The notes under the pieces were generated by a model. That model saw only the letters and a list, made by a program, of their open reading frames with translations. It was not told the DNA's origin and searched no databases. Shown here piece after piece: positions 16,012 through 25,852 of a stretch of 64,000 nt of DNA. Source of the DNA: Streptomyces sp. NBC_00285 (GTDB taxonomy: Bacteria; Actinomycetota; Actinomycetes; Streptomycetales; Streptomycetaceae); assembly GCF_036174265.1 (NCBI RefSeq), contig NZ_CP108055.1, positions 1,674,001-1,738,000 of the forward strand, given 5' to 3'. The position numbers and the translations under genes are program-made. Within the stretch, counting starts at the first letter, position 1, and each line of letters begins with the position of its first letter.

Positions 16012-18894
16012 TCACCCGTAGGTCGTCAGGCCACTGCGCGTCATGAGGACGGCCAGGGCCGAGCGGGACGGCAAGGACGCCTTGCGGTAGACGGACGACA
16101 GGTGGGTCTCGACCGTGCGCGGGCTGAGGTGGAGCCGGGCGGCGATGGCCTGGTTGCTCAGGCCTTCCGCCACGAGCCCGGCGATGTCGAGTTCCCGTGG
16201 CGTCAGGTCGGCCAGTTCCGCCGGCAGTTCGGCGGTGTCCGCCATGATCTGCGGGCGGGTCAGCTCGGCCAGGTCCAGCAGCAGTCGGGCGCCCCCGTCG
16301 GCGGCGATGCGGTGGGCCCGTTGCCACATCGCGACGGCCGCTCTGCGCCGGCCGGCGCGTTTGACGAGGGGAGCGGCGCGCAGGAGGCAGTACGCCTCCC
16401 ACAGGGTCTGACCGCAGCGGGCGTATTCCTGTGTGGCCGCGTCCAGGAGGCGGACGGCCCTGTCGGTGTCTCCGTGGTGTTCGGCCACGGTCGCCTCGGC
16501 CTGCAGCGCGCCCGCGCGCTGGCCGCCGAGGCCGAGCCGTTTCGCCTCGCGGGCCGCCTGGGCGGCCCACCGACCCGCCTTGGCGGGGTCACCCGTGGCG
16601 AGGGCGGTGCCCACCAGCGTGTCGAGCTGGCCCGGCCGGATCGACGGCTGCAGCAGCGGCAGTTCGGGGCCCCCGCCGGCGGCCACGATGGCTTCCTGGG
16701 CCCGGTACGGGTCGCCGTTGACGAAGGCCGCGTGGCCGAGCATGCACCAGGCCAGGGCGGCCCACCAGCCCGTGCTCCCGGTCAGCGCCGCGACGGCCTC
16801 CTCACCGGTGGCCAGCGCGCTGCCGTCGCCCAGTGGGCCGCCGATGAGGAGCACCAGCGTCTTGATGGCGAGCGTGAACCCGAGCAGGTCGCCGCTGCCG
16901 GCGGCGCGGGCGATGGCCTCGGCCTCCTCGGCCGCCTCCAGCGCGGCGGGCAGCCGGCAGGTGTGCAGGCAGACGAAGGCACGGTTCGTCAGCAGATGGG
17001 GCAGGAGTTGGAGTTGGCCGCCGCGGCGGGCGATGTCCAGGCCGCGGGTGATGTGCCGTTCCGCGTCGGCATAGCGCTCCAGCAGCGTTTCGGCCCAGGC
17101 CAGCCAGACCAGTGCCTCGGACGACTCGGTGAGGTCGGGGTCGGTGAGCGCGTCGGTGAGGGCGCGGGCCGCGTCGGCGAATCCGGTGGCGGCAGCCGTA
17201 TGCCCTTCGTACGCCTCGCCGAGCGCGGCGAGGGCCAGGGCGGCCGCCTCTGCCGGGGTGTTGCCGTCGGCACGGGCGATGTCGACGGCCCGGGCGACGT
17301 CCGTGCGGGCCTCGGGGTAGGACGCGGTCAACAGGGCTGACATGCCCAGGGCCAGCCTGAGGGAGACGTCCTGGGCGATGGTCGGGCCCGGCGTGCGGGA
17401 CAGCTCCTGGCGCAGCAGGGCCGTGGCCTCCGGGGAGTGACCGAGGTGGCGTTCCATCACGGCGTACTGCGCGACGGCCTCGGCTCGCAGGTCGGGGTGG
17501 CTCCTGCCCACTCCCTCGATCAGGAGATGGAGGAGGTCGCGGCTCTCGCTGAGTGCGCCGCTGACGCCGAGCGCGCGGGCACGGGCCAGGGTCAGTTCGC
17601 CGCGCCGCCGGGTGTGCTCGGGCGTTCGGGGCAGGTGTTCCAGGACGACGTCCAGCAGGTGGGCGGTGGTGGCCGGTGCGGTGGACGCGAGCTGTTCGGA
17701 CGCCTCACTCAGCACGGCGGCGGCCTCGGGATCCCAGCCGGTCAGCGAGCGTTCGACGTGGTGGGCGCGTTCGGCCGCGGGGGCGCCCCGGTGGTCCAAC
17801 TCCCGTGCCGCGCGGCGGTGGAGGTCGGCGCGCCGTACGGGCGAGGTGTTCTCGTAGACCAGGGCCCGCACCAGCGGATGCCGCGGCGCCCAGCGGTCTC
17901 CCGGCCCCGGGCGCAGGATGTCGCGTGCCGCGAGGACGTCGGTGTGCTCCTCGACGGTGCCGGCGGGTGTGTCGGTCACCAGGGTCAGCATGCCGGTCGT
18001 GGCCTGGTCACCGAGCACGGCCACCGCTTCGACGAGACGGCGCTGCGGCGGCGTCAGTCCGGTCAGCTCGTCGAGCAGCAGCGCGGCCAGACCGCTGGGG
18101 ACACCGGCCGGGCCGGTGATGTCGTCATGGATGTCGACGCCGCCCAGCGGGGCCCCGCTGCGGTAGGCGTGCAACAGGGCGTGCAGATAGAGGGGGTTGC
18201 CCTCGCTGGCCGCGTACAGCTGTCCGGCCCGGGCCGGGGGCAGGTCGCCCGCCAGCGCCTGGATGGACTCCCGTTCGGCCAGCGGATCCAGGGGCAGGTG
18301 GAGTACGGCCCCCGTATCGATGCCGCGGGTCAGCGCCGCGGTCAGCGAGGTCGGCGTCTGCCGGGCCCGGCGCGCCACGATCAGCAGCACCCGGCCGCGC
18401 GGAGGGTGGCGGACCAGATGGTCCACGAGTTCGTGGGAGGCCGGGTCCGCCCAGTGCAGGTCGTCGAGGGCCAGCACCACTCCGGGGTCGCCCAGGCGCG
18501 CGAGGAGTGCCCTGATCGCGTGCCGCGGGCCGAAGCGGGCCGCCGCACCGCCGTCGGACCCGCGCCCGTCCCGGTGCGGCACCGCTCCCGGATCGGCGGC
18601 GGCAAGGGTGACGGTGGCGTCGGTCTCGGACTCCGCGTCGGCGAGCGCGTCGGTGAACACCTGGAACGGCACGTGCTGTTCGTACTCGGTGGCCCTGCCC
18701 CGCAGCACGGTGAATCCGGCACGCCGTGCCCGTGCGCACGCCTCGGTGAGGAGGCGGCTCTTGCCGATGCCGGGTTCCCCGGAGATGTCGACGGCCGACA
18801 CCGCTCCGGGCCGCCCCAGGTTCGCGAGCACGGCGTCGAACCGGTCGAGCTCCGTGGCCCTGCCGACCAGTTGTTCCACGTCCGCGCCTTTCAC
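16012..18894 (-). CDS. Large ATPase-LuxR (LAL/MalT-type) transcriptional regulator
   Basis: 960 residues, typical LAL length. N-terminal AAA ATPase: Walker A SGEPGIGKSR at about 38-47 and Walker B VVLALDDLHWAD near residue 139. A long helical middle with repeated Ala/Glu/Arg helices resembles a TPR-like array (about 350-870). The C-terminal LuxR helix-turn-helix is LTPRELDIAGLVAEGLSNQA at about 892-911, followed by LSPRTVETHLSSVYRKASL. Such proteins bind ATP and an inducer, then activate antibiotic or sugar genes. Start GTG 18894 has GGGGGA four bases upstream. Its targets cannot be named: its immediate neighbours are a DUF1684 gene and a secreted FG-GAP protein. Confidence 0.92.
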   Translation of the reverse strand: MKGADVEQLVGRATELDRFDAVLANLGRPGAVSAVDISGEPGIGKSRLLTEACARARRAGFTVLRGRATEYEQHVPFQVFTDALADAESETDATVTLAAADPGAVPHRDGRGSDGGAAARFGPRHAIRALLARLGDPGVVLALDDLHWADPASHELVDHLVRHPPRGRVLLIVARRARQTPTSLTAALTRGIDTGAVLHLPLDPLAERESIQALAGDLPPARAGQLYAASEGNPLYLHALLHAYRSGAPLGGVDIHDDITGPAGVPSGLAALLLDELTGLTPPQRRLVEAVAVLGDQATTGMLTLVTDTPAGTVEEHTDVLAARDILRPGPGDRWAPRHPLVRALVYENTSPVRRADLHRRAARELDHRGAPAAERAHHVERSLTGWDPEAAAVLSEASEQLASTAPATTAHLLDVVLEHLPRTPEHTRRRGELTLARARALGVSGALSESRDLLHLLIEGVGRSHPDLRAEAVAQYAVMERHLGHSPEATALLRQELSRTPGPTIAQDVSLRLALGMSALLTASYPEARTDVARAVDIARADGNTPAEAAALALAALGEAYEGHTAAATGFADAARALTDALTDPDLTESSEALVWLAWAETLLERYADAERHITRGLDIARRGGQLQLLPHLLTNRAFVCLHTCRLPAALEAAEEAEAIARAAGSGDLLGFTLAIKTLVLLIGGPLGDGSALATGEEAVAALTGSTGWWAALAWCMLGHAAFVNGDPYRAQEAIVAAGGGPELPLLQPSIRPGQLDTLVGTALATGDPAKAGRWAAQAAREAKRLGLGGQRAGALQAEATVAEHHGDTDRAVRLLDAATQEYARCGQTLWEAYCLLRAAPLVKRAGRRRAAVAMWQRAHRIAADGGARLLLDLAELTRPQIMADTAELPAELADLTPRELDIAGLVAEGLSNQAIAARLHLSPRTVETHLSSVYRKASLPSRSALAVLMTRSGLTTYG

Positions 18895-19254
18895 AGGTCC
18901 CCCGCCCCACCGAAGTCGATCACACTCCTGACGTCACCTTACGGGCGGGTACCGACAAACCGTCCTGCGAGCTCCGCGAACGCGGTGGCGACCGCCCGGT
19001 CCGTGGCAGGACGTCACCGACGCTCTCCGCGAGCCGCGGAAGACGGAGGAGCCGCCCCGGGCCGCGAGGACAACTCCCTGCCCCCGCCCTCCGTATGTCC
19101 TGGGCGCGGAACGGTTGTCACTGGCGTGTCACAGCACGCCCCTGCACCACAACTCATCCCGGGGCCACCGTGTCGAACCCTGCGTTCGGAACAACAACAG
19201 CCGGCCCTGACCAGTCGGCTGACGGGTCATCAATCTTTCACGGGGGAAACAGAC
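18895..19254. other. Divergent intergenic region
   Basis: 360 bases between the LAL regulator and the FG-GAP gene. It must hold both promoters; no convincing -35/-10 pair, palindrome or small gene was recognised. Confidence 0.4.
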
Positions 19255-20769
19255 ATGAGCATCACCGCGCGCACCGCCCGCCGTTCCGCGGGCTCGGCCG
19301 CAGTCACCGCGGCCTCCTTCCTGCTGCTGGCGGGAGCGGGCATCCTGGCCGCGCCGGCCGCGTTCGCGGGCGTGCCCGGCGGCACCTCCGCCGTCGACCG
19401 CAACAACGACTTCGACGGCGACGGCTACGCCGACCTCCTCACCGGCGTGCCGGAGGGCACCGTCGACGGCAAGGAGGGCGCCGGGTACGTCACCGTCCAG
19501 TACGGCGCGCCGAACGGCATCGGCACCAACACCACCGTCCCCAGGGGTCAGGTCCAGGTCGTCAGCCAGTCGACCAAGGGCGTGCCCGGCACCTCCGAGA
19601 CCGGCGATCACTTCGGGCAGGCCGTCGCCACCGGCGACCTGGACGGCGACGGCTACGACGACGCGGTCATCGGCACGCCCGGCGAGGACGAGGGGACCGT
19701 CGAGGACGCGGGCCGGGTGACCGTCCTGTACGGCTCCAAGGCGGGCCTCGGCGCCGAGAACACCATGACCGTCGGAGCCGACAAGGCCGTAGCGGGCGCC
19801 CGGTTCGGTCTGTCGGTGGCCGCCGCCCGCTTCTCCGGGGACATCGACGGCGACCAGCTCGTCGTCCTCGACCAGAAGGCGGGCCTGCACGTCTTCACCT
19901 ACCACGTCGGCCTCCTGCGCCAGGTCGGTACCCCGCGCTCCACCGGCCACACCCTCCAGGGCGCCTACCTGACCACCGGCGACTACGACCGCGACGGCTT
20001 CGCCGACCTGGTCGTGTCCGGCTACAGCCCCGACAACGACTACGTCATGGGCTGGTCCTCCTACTACGCGGGCGGCACCGAGGGCCTGAGCTACCGGAGC
20101 GACCTGCGCGGCGGTCTCGGCACGGCCTCCGGCGACATCAACGGCGACGGCTACGACGACCTCGTCGTCGGACAGCGCAGCGCCGTGGACGAGACCACCG
20201 GTGACGCCGACGCGCCCGGCGGTCTGATCGGCGTCTACTACGGCGGCGACGACGGCCCGGCCGGCACCGAGGGCCCCGGCACCGCCCCGCAGTGGTGGTC
20301 GCAGAACTCCCCGGGCGTGCCCGGTACCGCGGAGCAGGGCGACGCCTGGGGCAACGACCTGTCCGTCGCCGACGTCGACGGTGACGGCCGCGCCGACGTG
20401 GCTGTGGGCGCGCCCGGCGAGGACGTGGGCACGGTCCGCGATGCGGGCGCGGTGTGGCTGCTGCGCGGATCCGGTACGGGTCTGACCGCTACCGGTGCCC
20501 AGTCCTTCGACCAGAACAGCCCGGGCATCCCCGGCGCCGCCGAGGAGGGTGACGCGTGGGGCGCCCAGGTGCGGCTCGTGGACACCGACGGTGACGGCAG
20601 GGCCGAGCTGGTGGCCGCCGCGCCCGACGAGAACGCCGGTGACGGCGCGGTGTGGCTGCTGCCCGCGAGCGGCAACGGGCTCCTCGCCGACGGCTCCCTT
20701 TCCTACGGTGCCGCGGCCCTCGGCGGTACCGCCCACGTCGCCCACTTCGGTGCCGTGATCGACGAGTGA
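19255..20769 (+). CDS. Secreted FG-GAP (integrin-alpha-like beta-propeller) repeat protein
   Basis: 504 residues, start ATG 19255 with GGGGGAA upstream. A Sec signal peptide (Arg-rich start, hydrophobic TAASFLLLAGAGILAAP, cleavage near AFA/GVP at about residue 40) is followed by six or seven FG-GAP repeats with calcium-binding D-x-D-G-D-G loops, for example DFDGDGYADLLTG, DLDGDGYDDAVIGTPGED, DYDRDGFADLVVSG, DINGDGYDDLVVG, DVDGDGRADVAVGAPGED and DTDGDGRAELVAAAP. The expected fold is an extracellular seven-bladed propeller. No catalytic domain is seen. Role unknown; carbohydrate or surface binding is common for such proteins. Confidence 0.88.
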   Translation: MSITARTARRSAGSAAVTAASFLLLAGAGILAAPAAFAGVPGGTSAVDRNNDFDGDGYADLLTGVPEGTVDGKEGAGYVTVQYGAPNGIGTNTTVPRGQVQVVSQSTKGVPGTSETGDHFGQAVATGDLDGDGYDDAVIGTPGEDEGTVEDAGRVTVLYGSKAGLGAENTMTVGADKAVAGARFGLSVAAARFSGDIDGDQLVVLDQKAGLHVFTYHVGLLRQVGTPRSTGHTLQGAYLTTGDYDRDGFADLVVSGYSPDNDYVMGWSSYYAGGTEGLSYRSDLRGGLGTASGDINGDGYDDLVVGQRSAVDETTGDADAPGGLIGVYYGGDDGPAGTEGPGTAPQWWSQNSPGVPGTAEQGDAWGNDLSVADVDGDGRADVAVGAPGEDVGTVRDAGAVWLLRGSGTGLTATGAQSFDQNSPGIPGAAEEGDAWGAQVRLVDTDGDGRAELVAAAPDENAGDGAVWLLPASGNGLLADGSLSYGAAALGGTAHVAHFGAVIDE

Positions 20770-20785
20770 CCCTGCCCCGCGGATC

Positions 20786-20839
20786 GGGCCGCCGGATGTG
20801 GCGAGGCGGCCCGCGCGGTGCCTGACCCCGGCCGGGGTC
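20786..20839. terminator. Bidirectional terminator region
   Basis: Two inverted repeats between convergent genes: GGGCCGCC (20786-20793) pairing with GGCGGCCC (20805-20812), and the 16-base palindrome GACCCCGGCCGGGGTC at 20824-20839. Confidence 0.6.
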
Positions 20840-20857
20840 GCACCCGACTGCTCGGCC

Positions 20858-22591
20858 TCAACGGTCGCCTCGTTGTGTGTGGGCCTCGGCGAGCAGGAGA
20901 TAGGCGGCGGCCGTCCAGGTGTAGGCGCGGTCACGCAGGCCCGTCCCGGTCAGGGCGTCGAAATTCTCCGCGAAGCCGTGAGTCTCGCACAGGCCGCGGA
21001 AGCGGGCGCTGATCTCGTCCGACAGCCGGTGATGGCCGGCGCGCCGCAGGCCGTCCTCGACGAGGACCGTGGCCGGGGCCCAGATCGGGCCGCGCCAGTA
21101 GCCGTCGGCAAGGTAGTGCGGTGAGGTGGGCAGCTCGGTGGCCAGGCCGTACGGGGTCAGATGGGCCTCGATACGGTCGGCCAGCACGGCGCCGATGTCG
21201 TCCGGCAGATACTCGCCCAGCACGATGGGCATCAGGTCGAGCAGGCTGGAACTGTCCCATGTGTCACCGCCGTCGGCACCCTGGGCGACGAACCGGTCGC
21301 CCTTCCAGAGCTGGGCGAGCATCGCCTCCTGGGTGGCCTCGGCGGTGCGGGTCCACCGGAGGGCGTCGTCCGGCCGGTCCAAGTGCGTTGCCAGGGTGGC
21401 GAGTTCACGCAGCTGGAGGGTGAGGAAGGCGGCCAGGTCGGCGGTGACGACGACGCGTGCGGGATCGAAGGTGGTGGCGTTGTCCCAGCCGCTGTCGTTG
21501 CCGTGCTGGTAGTGGGGCAGCTCGGCGCCGGGCGCGCGCCGGGCGGTGAGCCAGAACTCCGTCCAGCGTTCCAGCCTGTCGTACGTCCCTTCCAGGTCCG
21601 CCCGGCCGGGAGGCGTGGGCAGCCGACGGCGCAGCCGGCCGAACGCCCAGCCGTGGATGGGGGGTTTGACGAAGTTGCGGAGCACCTCGGAGTGGGTGAC
21701 CGAGTCGGGCAGTGCCCCGCTCTCGTCCTGGTGGTCGAAGGGCAGCTGGAACTGGTCCAAGGCCAGTTCGGGGTAACCGGGCGCCAGGGCCAGGGCGTTG
21801 AAGCAGTGGTCCCAGCTCCACACCTTGTCCATCCAGTGCTTGGACATCAGGACACCGGGCCGGGTGACCAGGCCGGCCGGGCGTACGGTCGCTGACCACA
21901 GGACGTAGGCGGCGAGTTCGGCGGCCGGTGTCGCGGACGTGCGCCAGGGGGCCACGGTGTCCACGAAGTCGGCGAAGGAGTTGTGCGCGGCCTCGACGAC
22001 CTTCGCGAAGGCCGTCGTCGACACGTGGGGCGGGCGGGAGGTGTCGAGTTCCTCGACCGCGATCTCCCAGCGGCCGTCCGCGTCGGCGGCGACGGTGAGT
22101 CCGCGGTCTGCGCTCCCCAGTGCCTGGCCGCCGAACGCGTCGGCCGTGCCGGCGAGCACCGTGACCCGGTAGCGGCAGCCGGTCTCGTACGACGTGAACA
22201 CGTACGCGTCGGCTGCCGGGTCGCGGAAGAAGTATGTGCCGCTGAACGGCGTCAGCGTCCGCGCCGCCGCCGAGATCCGCAGCGGCAGACCCGCACCGCG
22301 CAGGCGTACGGTGTCCGGCGACTCGTAGGCGAGGTCGACGCGCCCCTGCGTACCGGTCCAGCTGAGCAGGCCCGGTGTCGCCTCTACGCGGGTCTCGGCG
22401 CGGTCGCCCGTCGCCGAGTCGAGGGGGACCAGGCGCAGGACGGCGTGCATGCCGTTCTGGTGCGAGACGAGGTGGAGGTCCTCGGCGTACGTCTTCTCCG
22501 CCACCACGGGAGAGATGCCGAACCAGGATCCGTAGGTGCTGAACGGGATGTCGTGGACGGAGAAGGCCGGGCCGGATCGGTCGGCGGTCAT
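20858..22591 (-). CDS. GH63/MGH-like (alpha/alpha)6-barrel glycosidase
   Basis: 577 residues, intracellular (no signal peptide). An N-terminal beta domain (about 1-200) leads into an alpha/alpha-barrel with WSWDHCFNALALAPG at about 258-272, HGNDSGWDNATTFD at about 363-376 and GYWRGPIWAP at about 497-506. These blocks are shared by GH63, mannosylglycerate hydrolase-like and trehalase-like inverting enzymes, where an Asp in the central block and a late Glu act as acid and base. Last gene of sugar locus A, 62 bases after the permease, so it probably cleaves the oligosaccharide that the ABC system imports. Linkage and sugar cannot be told. Confidence 0.83.
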   Translation of the reverse strand: MTADRSGPAFSVHDIPFSTYGSWFGISPVVAEKTYAEDLHLVSHQNGMHAVLRLVPLDSATGDRAETRVEATPGLLSWTGTQGRVDLAYESPDTVRLRGAGLPLRISAAARTLTPFSGTYFFRDPAADAYVFTSYETGCRYRVTVLAGTADAFGGQALGSADRGLTVAADADGRWEIAVEELDTSRPPHVSTTAFAKVVEAAHNSFADFVDTVAPWRTSATPAAELAAYVLWSATVRPAGLVTRPGVLMSKHWMDKVWSWDHCFNALALAPGYPELALDQFQLPFDHQDESGALPDSVTHSEVLRNFVKPPIHGWAFGRLRRRLPTPPGRADLEGTYDRLERWTEFWLTARRAPGAELPHYQHGNDSGWDNATTFDPARVVVTADLAAFLTLQLRELATLATHLDRPDDALRWTRTAEATQEAMLAQLWKGDRFVAQGADGGDTWDSSSLLDLMPIVLGEYLPDDIGAVLADRIEAHLTPYGLATELPTSPHYLADGYWRGPIWAPATVLVEDGLRRAGHHRLSDEISARFRGLCETHGFAENFDALTGTGLRDRAYTWTAAAYLLLAEAHTQRGDR

Positions 22592-22653
22592 CAGGTGTCA
22601 CTCGTTTCTCGAGCAGGGATCGTCGGGGAGGGAAGGGGCGGGGTGGTCCGGTG

Positions 22654-23478
22654 TCAGTCCTTGACGGCGCCGGCGGTCACTCCTGCGGCGACGTAGCGCT
22701 GGGCGAGGACGAGGATCACCGTGGCCGGCAGGGAGGCCACTACGGCGGTGGCCATGATGGCGTTCCACTGCTGGTTGTTGTTGCCGATGTAGTGGTAGAT
22801 GCCGAGGGTGATGGGCTCGTGCGCGCCGCCGTTGGCAAGGGTGCTGGCGAAGACGAAGTCGGACCAGGACCACAGGAACGCGAACAGTGACACCGTGACG
22901 ATCGCGTTGCGGCTCATCGGCAGGACGATCGACCAGAAGGTGCGCAGCGGTCCGGCGCCGTCGGTCCTGGCGGCCTGGAGGAGTTCGCCGGGGATGCCGG
23001 ACATGAACGCGGTGAAGATGAGGACGGCGAAGGGGACGGCCAGCGTGGAGTCGGCGACGATCAGGCCGGGGACGGACTGGAGCAGGCCCAGCTGGAGATA
23101 GATGGCGTAGAAGCCCATCGCCATGATGATGCCGGGGATCATCTGGGCGACCAGGAGGACGAAACCGAGTGCGCCCCCGCCGCGCGGGCGGAGTTTGGCG
23201 AGTGCGTAGCCGGCGGGTGCGGCGAGCGCCACGGTCAGTGCGACGGTGCCCAGACCGATGACGAGGCTGGTGCCGAGGTAGGGCAACTGCTGGTCGAGGA
23301 CGGCCCGATAGCCGGCCAGGGTGCCGTGGGCGGGGAACAGGTCGGGCGGGGACTTGCGCATGTCCTGGTCGCGGGTGAAGGACACGTTGAGCATCCAGTA
23401 GACCGGGAAGAGCATGACCGCGGTGAGCAGGACGCCGACGGTCGTCTTCCACCAGGTGCGGCTGGTGCCCGGGTTCAT
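22654..23478 (-). CDS. Sugar ABC transporter permease (MalG type)
   Basis: 274 residues with six hydrophobic segments. The MalG/LacG features are the N-terminal FPVYWMLNVSFTRDQ, and the coupling motif ELLQAARTDGAGPLRTFWSI at about 182-201, followed by VLPMSRNAIVTV and a C-terminal VAAGVTAGAVKD typical of the last residues of this subunit. Its ATG overlaps the MalF-type stop by four bases. Imports the same substrate as the two genes upstream. Confidence 0.92.
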   Translation of the reverse strand: MNPGTSRTWWKTTVGVLLTAVMLFPVYWMLNVSFTRDQDMRKSPPDLFPAHGTLAGYRAVLDQQLPYLGTSLVIGLGTVALTVALAAPAGYALAKLRPRGGGALGFVLLVAQMIPGIIMAMGFYAIYLQLGLLQSVPGLIVADSTLAVPFAVLIFTAFMSGIPGELLQAARTDGAGPLRTFWSIVLPMSRNAIVTVSLFAFLWSWSDFVFASTLANGGAHEPITLGIYHYIGNNNQQWNAIMATAVVASLPATVILVLAQRYVAAGVTAGAVKD

Positions 23479-24428
23479 GACTGGGCCTGCTTTCGCTGGA
23501 CCTTCAGATAGATCAGTCCGAAGGCCAGGGCGGCGACGACGAGCAGGTTGCCGACGGCCGCTCCGGGGCCGAAGGCGGGCAGCAGGTTGCCGAAGCCGAG
23601 CTGGTAGGACCAGGTGGCGAAGGTGGTGGAGGAGTCGGCCGGGCCGCCCTTGGTCATGATCCAGATGATGTCGAAGACCTTGAGTGTGTAGACCAGGCCC
23701 AGGAGAAGGGTGATCGCGGAGACCGGGCGCAGCAGCGGGAAGGTGACGCTCCTGAAGCGCTGCCAGGCGTTCGCCCCGTCGAGGGCGGCGGCCTCGTACA
23801 GGCTGGCGGGGATGGACTGCAGGCCGCTGTAGAGGACGACGAGGTTGAAGGGGACACCGATCCAGATGTTCGCGATGATCACCGAGGCCAGCGACCAGGA
23901 CGGCGAGGTCAGCCAGTTCACCGGGCCGATCCCGACCGCGTGCAGCAGGGCGTTGACGACACCGGACTCGCTGTTGAGCATCCACGACCAGGTGGACGCC
24001 GACACGATCAGCGGCAGCAGCCACGGTACGAGGAACAGGGCCCGCAGGGTGGCGGAGAGCCGGAAGTGCTGGTTGAAGAAGACAGCGAGGGCCAGGCCGA
24101 TCGCGTACTGGAAGACCAGGCACACGGCGGTGAACACCACGGTGTGGAGCAGTGCGGGGGCGAACGTCGGGTCGTCGAAGACGGTCCGGTAGTTCTTCAG
24201 GCCAGTGAAGGGGGCGTTGCCCTGGACGAAGGAGCGGACGGTGTAGTTGCGCAGGCTCAGATCGAGGTTTCGGTAGAGGGGATAGGCGTAGAACAGGGCG
24301 AGGTAGAGGGTCACCGGGGTGAGGAACGCCCAGGCGGCCCACTGCGGGGAGGCGGGTCGGCGCCGCGCCTTCGGGGCCACGCCTTCGGAGTCGGTCGGGG
24401 GGCGCGGCGCCTGTGTCGTCTGGCTCAT
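23475..24428 (-). CDS. Sugar ABC transporter permease (MalF type)
   Basis: 317 residues. A cytoplasmic Pro/Arg-rich N-tail of about 30 residues precedes six membrane helices. Typical MalF/LacF-family blocks are FLTPVTLYLALFYAYPLYRN, FTGLKNYRTVFDDP, and the coupling motif SLYEAAALDGANAWQRFRSV at about 205-224, then FPLLRPVSAITLLLG. Start ATG 24428 lies 20 bases after the binding-protein stop. No ATPase gene occurs in the locus: streptomycete sugar importers usually borrow the shared ATPase MsiK. Confidence 0.92.
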   Translation of the reverse strand: MSQTTQAPRPPTDSEGVAPKARRRPASPQWAAWAFLTPVTLYLALFYAYPLYRNLDLSLRNYTVRSFVQGNAPFTGLKNYRTVFDDPTFAPALLHTVVFTAVCLVFQYAIGLALAVFFNQHFRLSATLRALFLVPWLLPLIVSASTWSWMLNSESGVVNALLHAVGIGPVNWLTSPSWSLASVIIANIWIGVPFNLVVLYSGLQSIPASLYEAAALDGANAWQRFRSVTFPLLRPVSAITLLLGLVYTLKVFDIIWIMTKGGPADSSTTFATWSYQLGFGNLLPAFGPGAAVGNLLVVAALAFGLIYLKVQRKQAQS

Positions 24429-24448
24429 CAACTGGCCCCGGCTTGTGG

Positions 24449-25696
24449 TCACTTGACGGCGGACTGGGCGTCGGCCAGCGCGTCCTTCGGGGACTTCGAG
24501 CCGCTGAGCGCGGTCTGGACGGCCTTCCACAACTGCTCGGAGATCTTGGGGTACTTGGTGCCGAGGTCGTCGCTGGTGCGCCCCTTGGCCGCCTTGACCG
24601 CCGCGATCCAGGGCTTCAACTCGGGTTCGGCGGCCAGCTGTTTGTCCTGGACCTCGGCGGTGGGGGCCACGTAGGACAGCGTGGTGTCGGTGTCGTACAG
24701 GTTCTGGGTGCTGGTCAGGCAGGTCGCCAGTTTCTGGGAGGTGGTGTAGCGGCCGGTGTCGCTCTGCACCGGGAGGGTGACGAACTCGCCGCCGGTCGGG
24801 GCGGCCGCGCTGCCGCCGGACGCGCCGGGTATCGGGAGGACGCCGTAGTCGAAGCCGGCCTTCTTGGCGTTGGCGAGCTGCCAGGTGCCGTTCTCCGCGA
24901 AGGCGTAGTCGCCGGTGGCGAACTCCTGCCAGCTGGTCGTCTGGGTGTTGTTCAGGACCGAGTTGGGGGCGTAGTCCTTGTCCAGCCAGGTCTTCCACAG
25001 CGACAGCGCGGAGACCGCCTGGTCGGAGTCGAGCGCGGTCAGCTTGGCGCCCGAGCCCCAGTACCAGGGCAGGAACTGGAAGCTGCCCTCCTCGGTGCCG
25101 ATCGCGGAGAACGTGATGCCCTTCTTTCCCGCGCCCTTGATCTTCTCCAGCGCCGCCGTCAGTGACGTCCAGTCCTTGACCGAGGCGATGTCGACCCCGG
25201 CCTTCTTCAGGACCGCCTTGTTGTAGTAGAGGGCGAGGGTGTTCGCGCCGATGGGGGTGCCGTAGGTCTTGCCGCCCGACTGGCCGGCGGCGAGGAGGTT
25301 GGGGTCGACCTTGGAGGTGTCCAGCTTGTTGTCGTCGGTCGTGGTGAGAACGCCTGCCTCGGCCAGGGTGGAGACGACCGGGTTGTCGACGATGAGGAGG
25401 TCCGGCGAGTTGCCCTGCTGGGCGGCGAGCAGGGACTTGTTGGCGAGGTCGCTGGTGTCGAAACCGGTCCGCTTGATCTTCACGCCCGCCGCGGTGCCGC
25501 ACTTGTCCAGCAGGTTCGTCCAGGCCGAGCCCTTGGCGAACTGCGGGTACGGGTCCCAGACGCTGTACGTGCCCTTGTCCGCGGCGTTCGTCCCGGAGCC
25601 GCCCGAGCCGGAGCCGCACGCGGTGGCGGTGACGGCGACGGCCAGCGAGAGCAGGACTGCGGCGGTCGGGCGGTGCCGTCCGGAGAAGCTGTTCAT
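24449..25696 (-). CDS. Sugar-binding lipoprotein of ABC importer (locus A)
   Basis: 415 residues, start ATG 25696 with AAAGGAA seven bases upstream. Lipoprotein signal peptide with lipobox TATAC at about residue 25-29 and a Gly/Ser spacer. The rest is a MalE/SBP_bac_1-type protein: LLIVDNPVVSTLAEAG, YGTPIGANTLALYYNKAVLK, WQEFATGDYAFAENGTWQLA, and EFVTLPVQSDTGRYTTSQKL. It should bind an oligosaccharide outside the membrane and hand it to the two permeases. Ligand unknown; co-regulation with a secreted multi-domain glycosidase suggests a polysaccharide breakdown product. Confidence 0.92.
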   Translation of the reverse strand: MNSFSGRHRPTAAVLLSLAVAVTATACGSGSGGSGTNAADKGTYSVWDPYPQFAKGSAWTNLLDKCGTAAGVKIKRTGFDTSDLANKSLLAAQQGNSPDLLIVDNPVVSTLAEAGVLTTTDDNKLDTSKVDPNLLAAGQSGGKTYGTPIGANTLALYYNKAVLKKAGVDIASVKDWTSLTAALEKIKGAGKKGITFSAIGTEEGSFQFLPWYWGSGAKLTALDSDQAVSALSLWKTWLDKDYAPNSVLNNTQTTSWQEFATGDYAFAENGTWQLANAKKAGFDYGVLPIPGASGGSAAAPTGGEFVTLPVQSDTGRYTTSQKLATCLTSTQNLYDTDTTLSYVAPTAEVQDKQLAAEPELKPWIAAVKAAKGRTSDDLGTKYPKISEQLWKAVQTALSGSKSPKDALADAQSAVK

Positions 25697-25852
25697 GGCG
25701 GGTTCCTTTGGTTTGTGGCATGCGGGTGCCACGGCGGTGGCTCGCGAGGAGAGACGGGCACGGCGGACAGCGCCGTCAGGCGGCCGGTCCGTGCGGTGGT
25801 GTGACGAGACGTGCTGGGACGCGGTGGTGTGACGAGAGGGTGTGGAGTGCGG

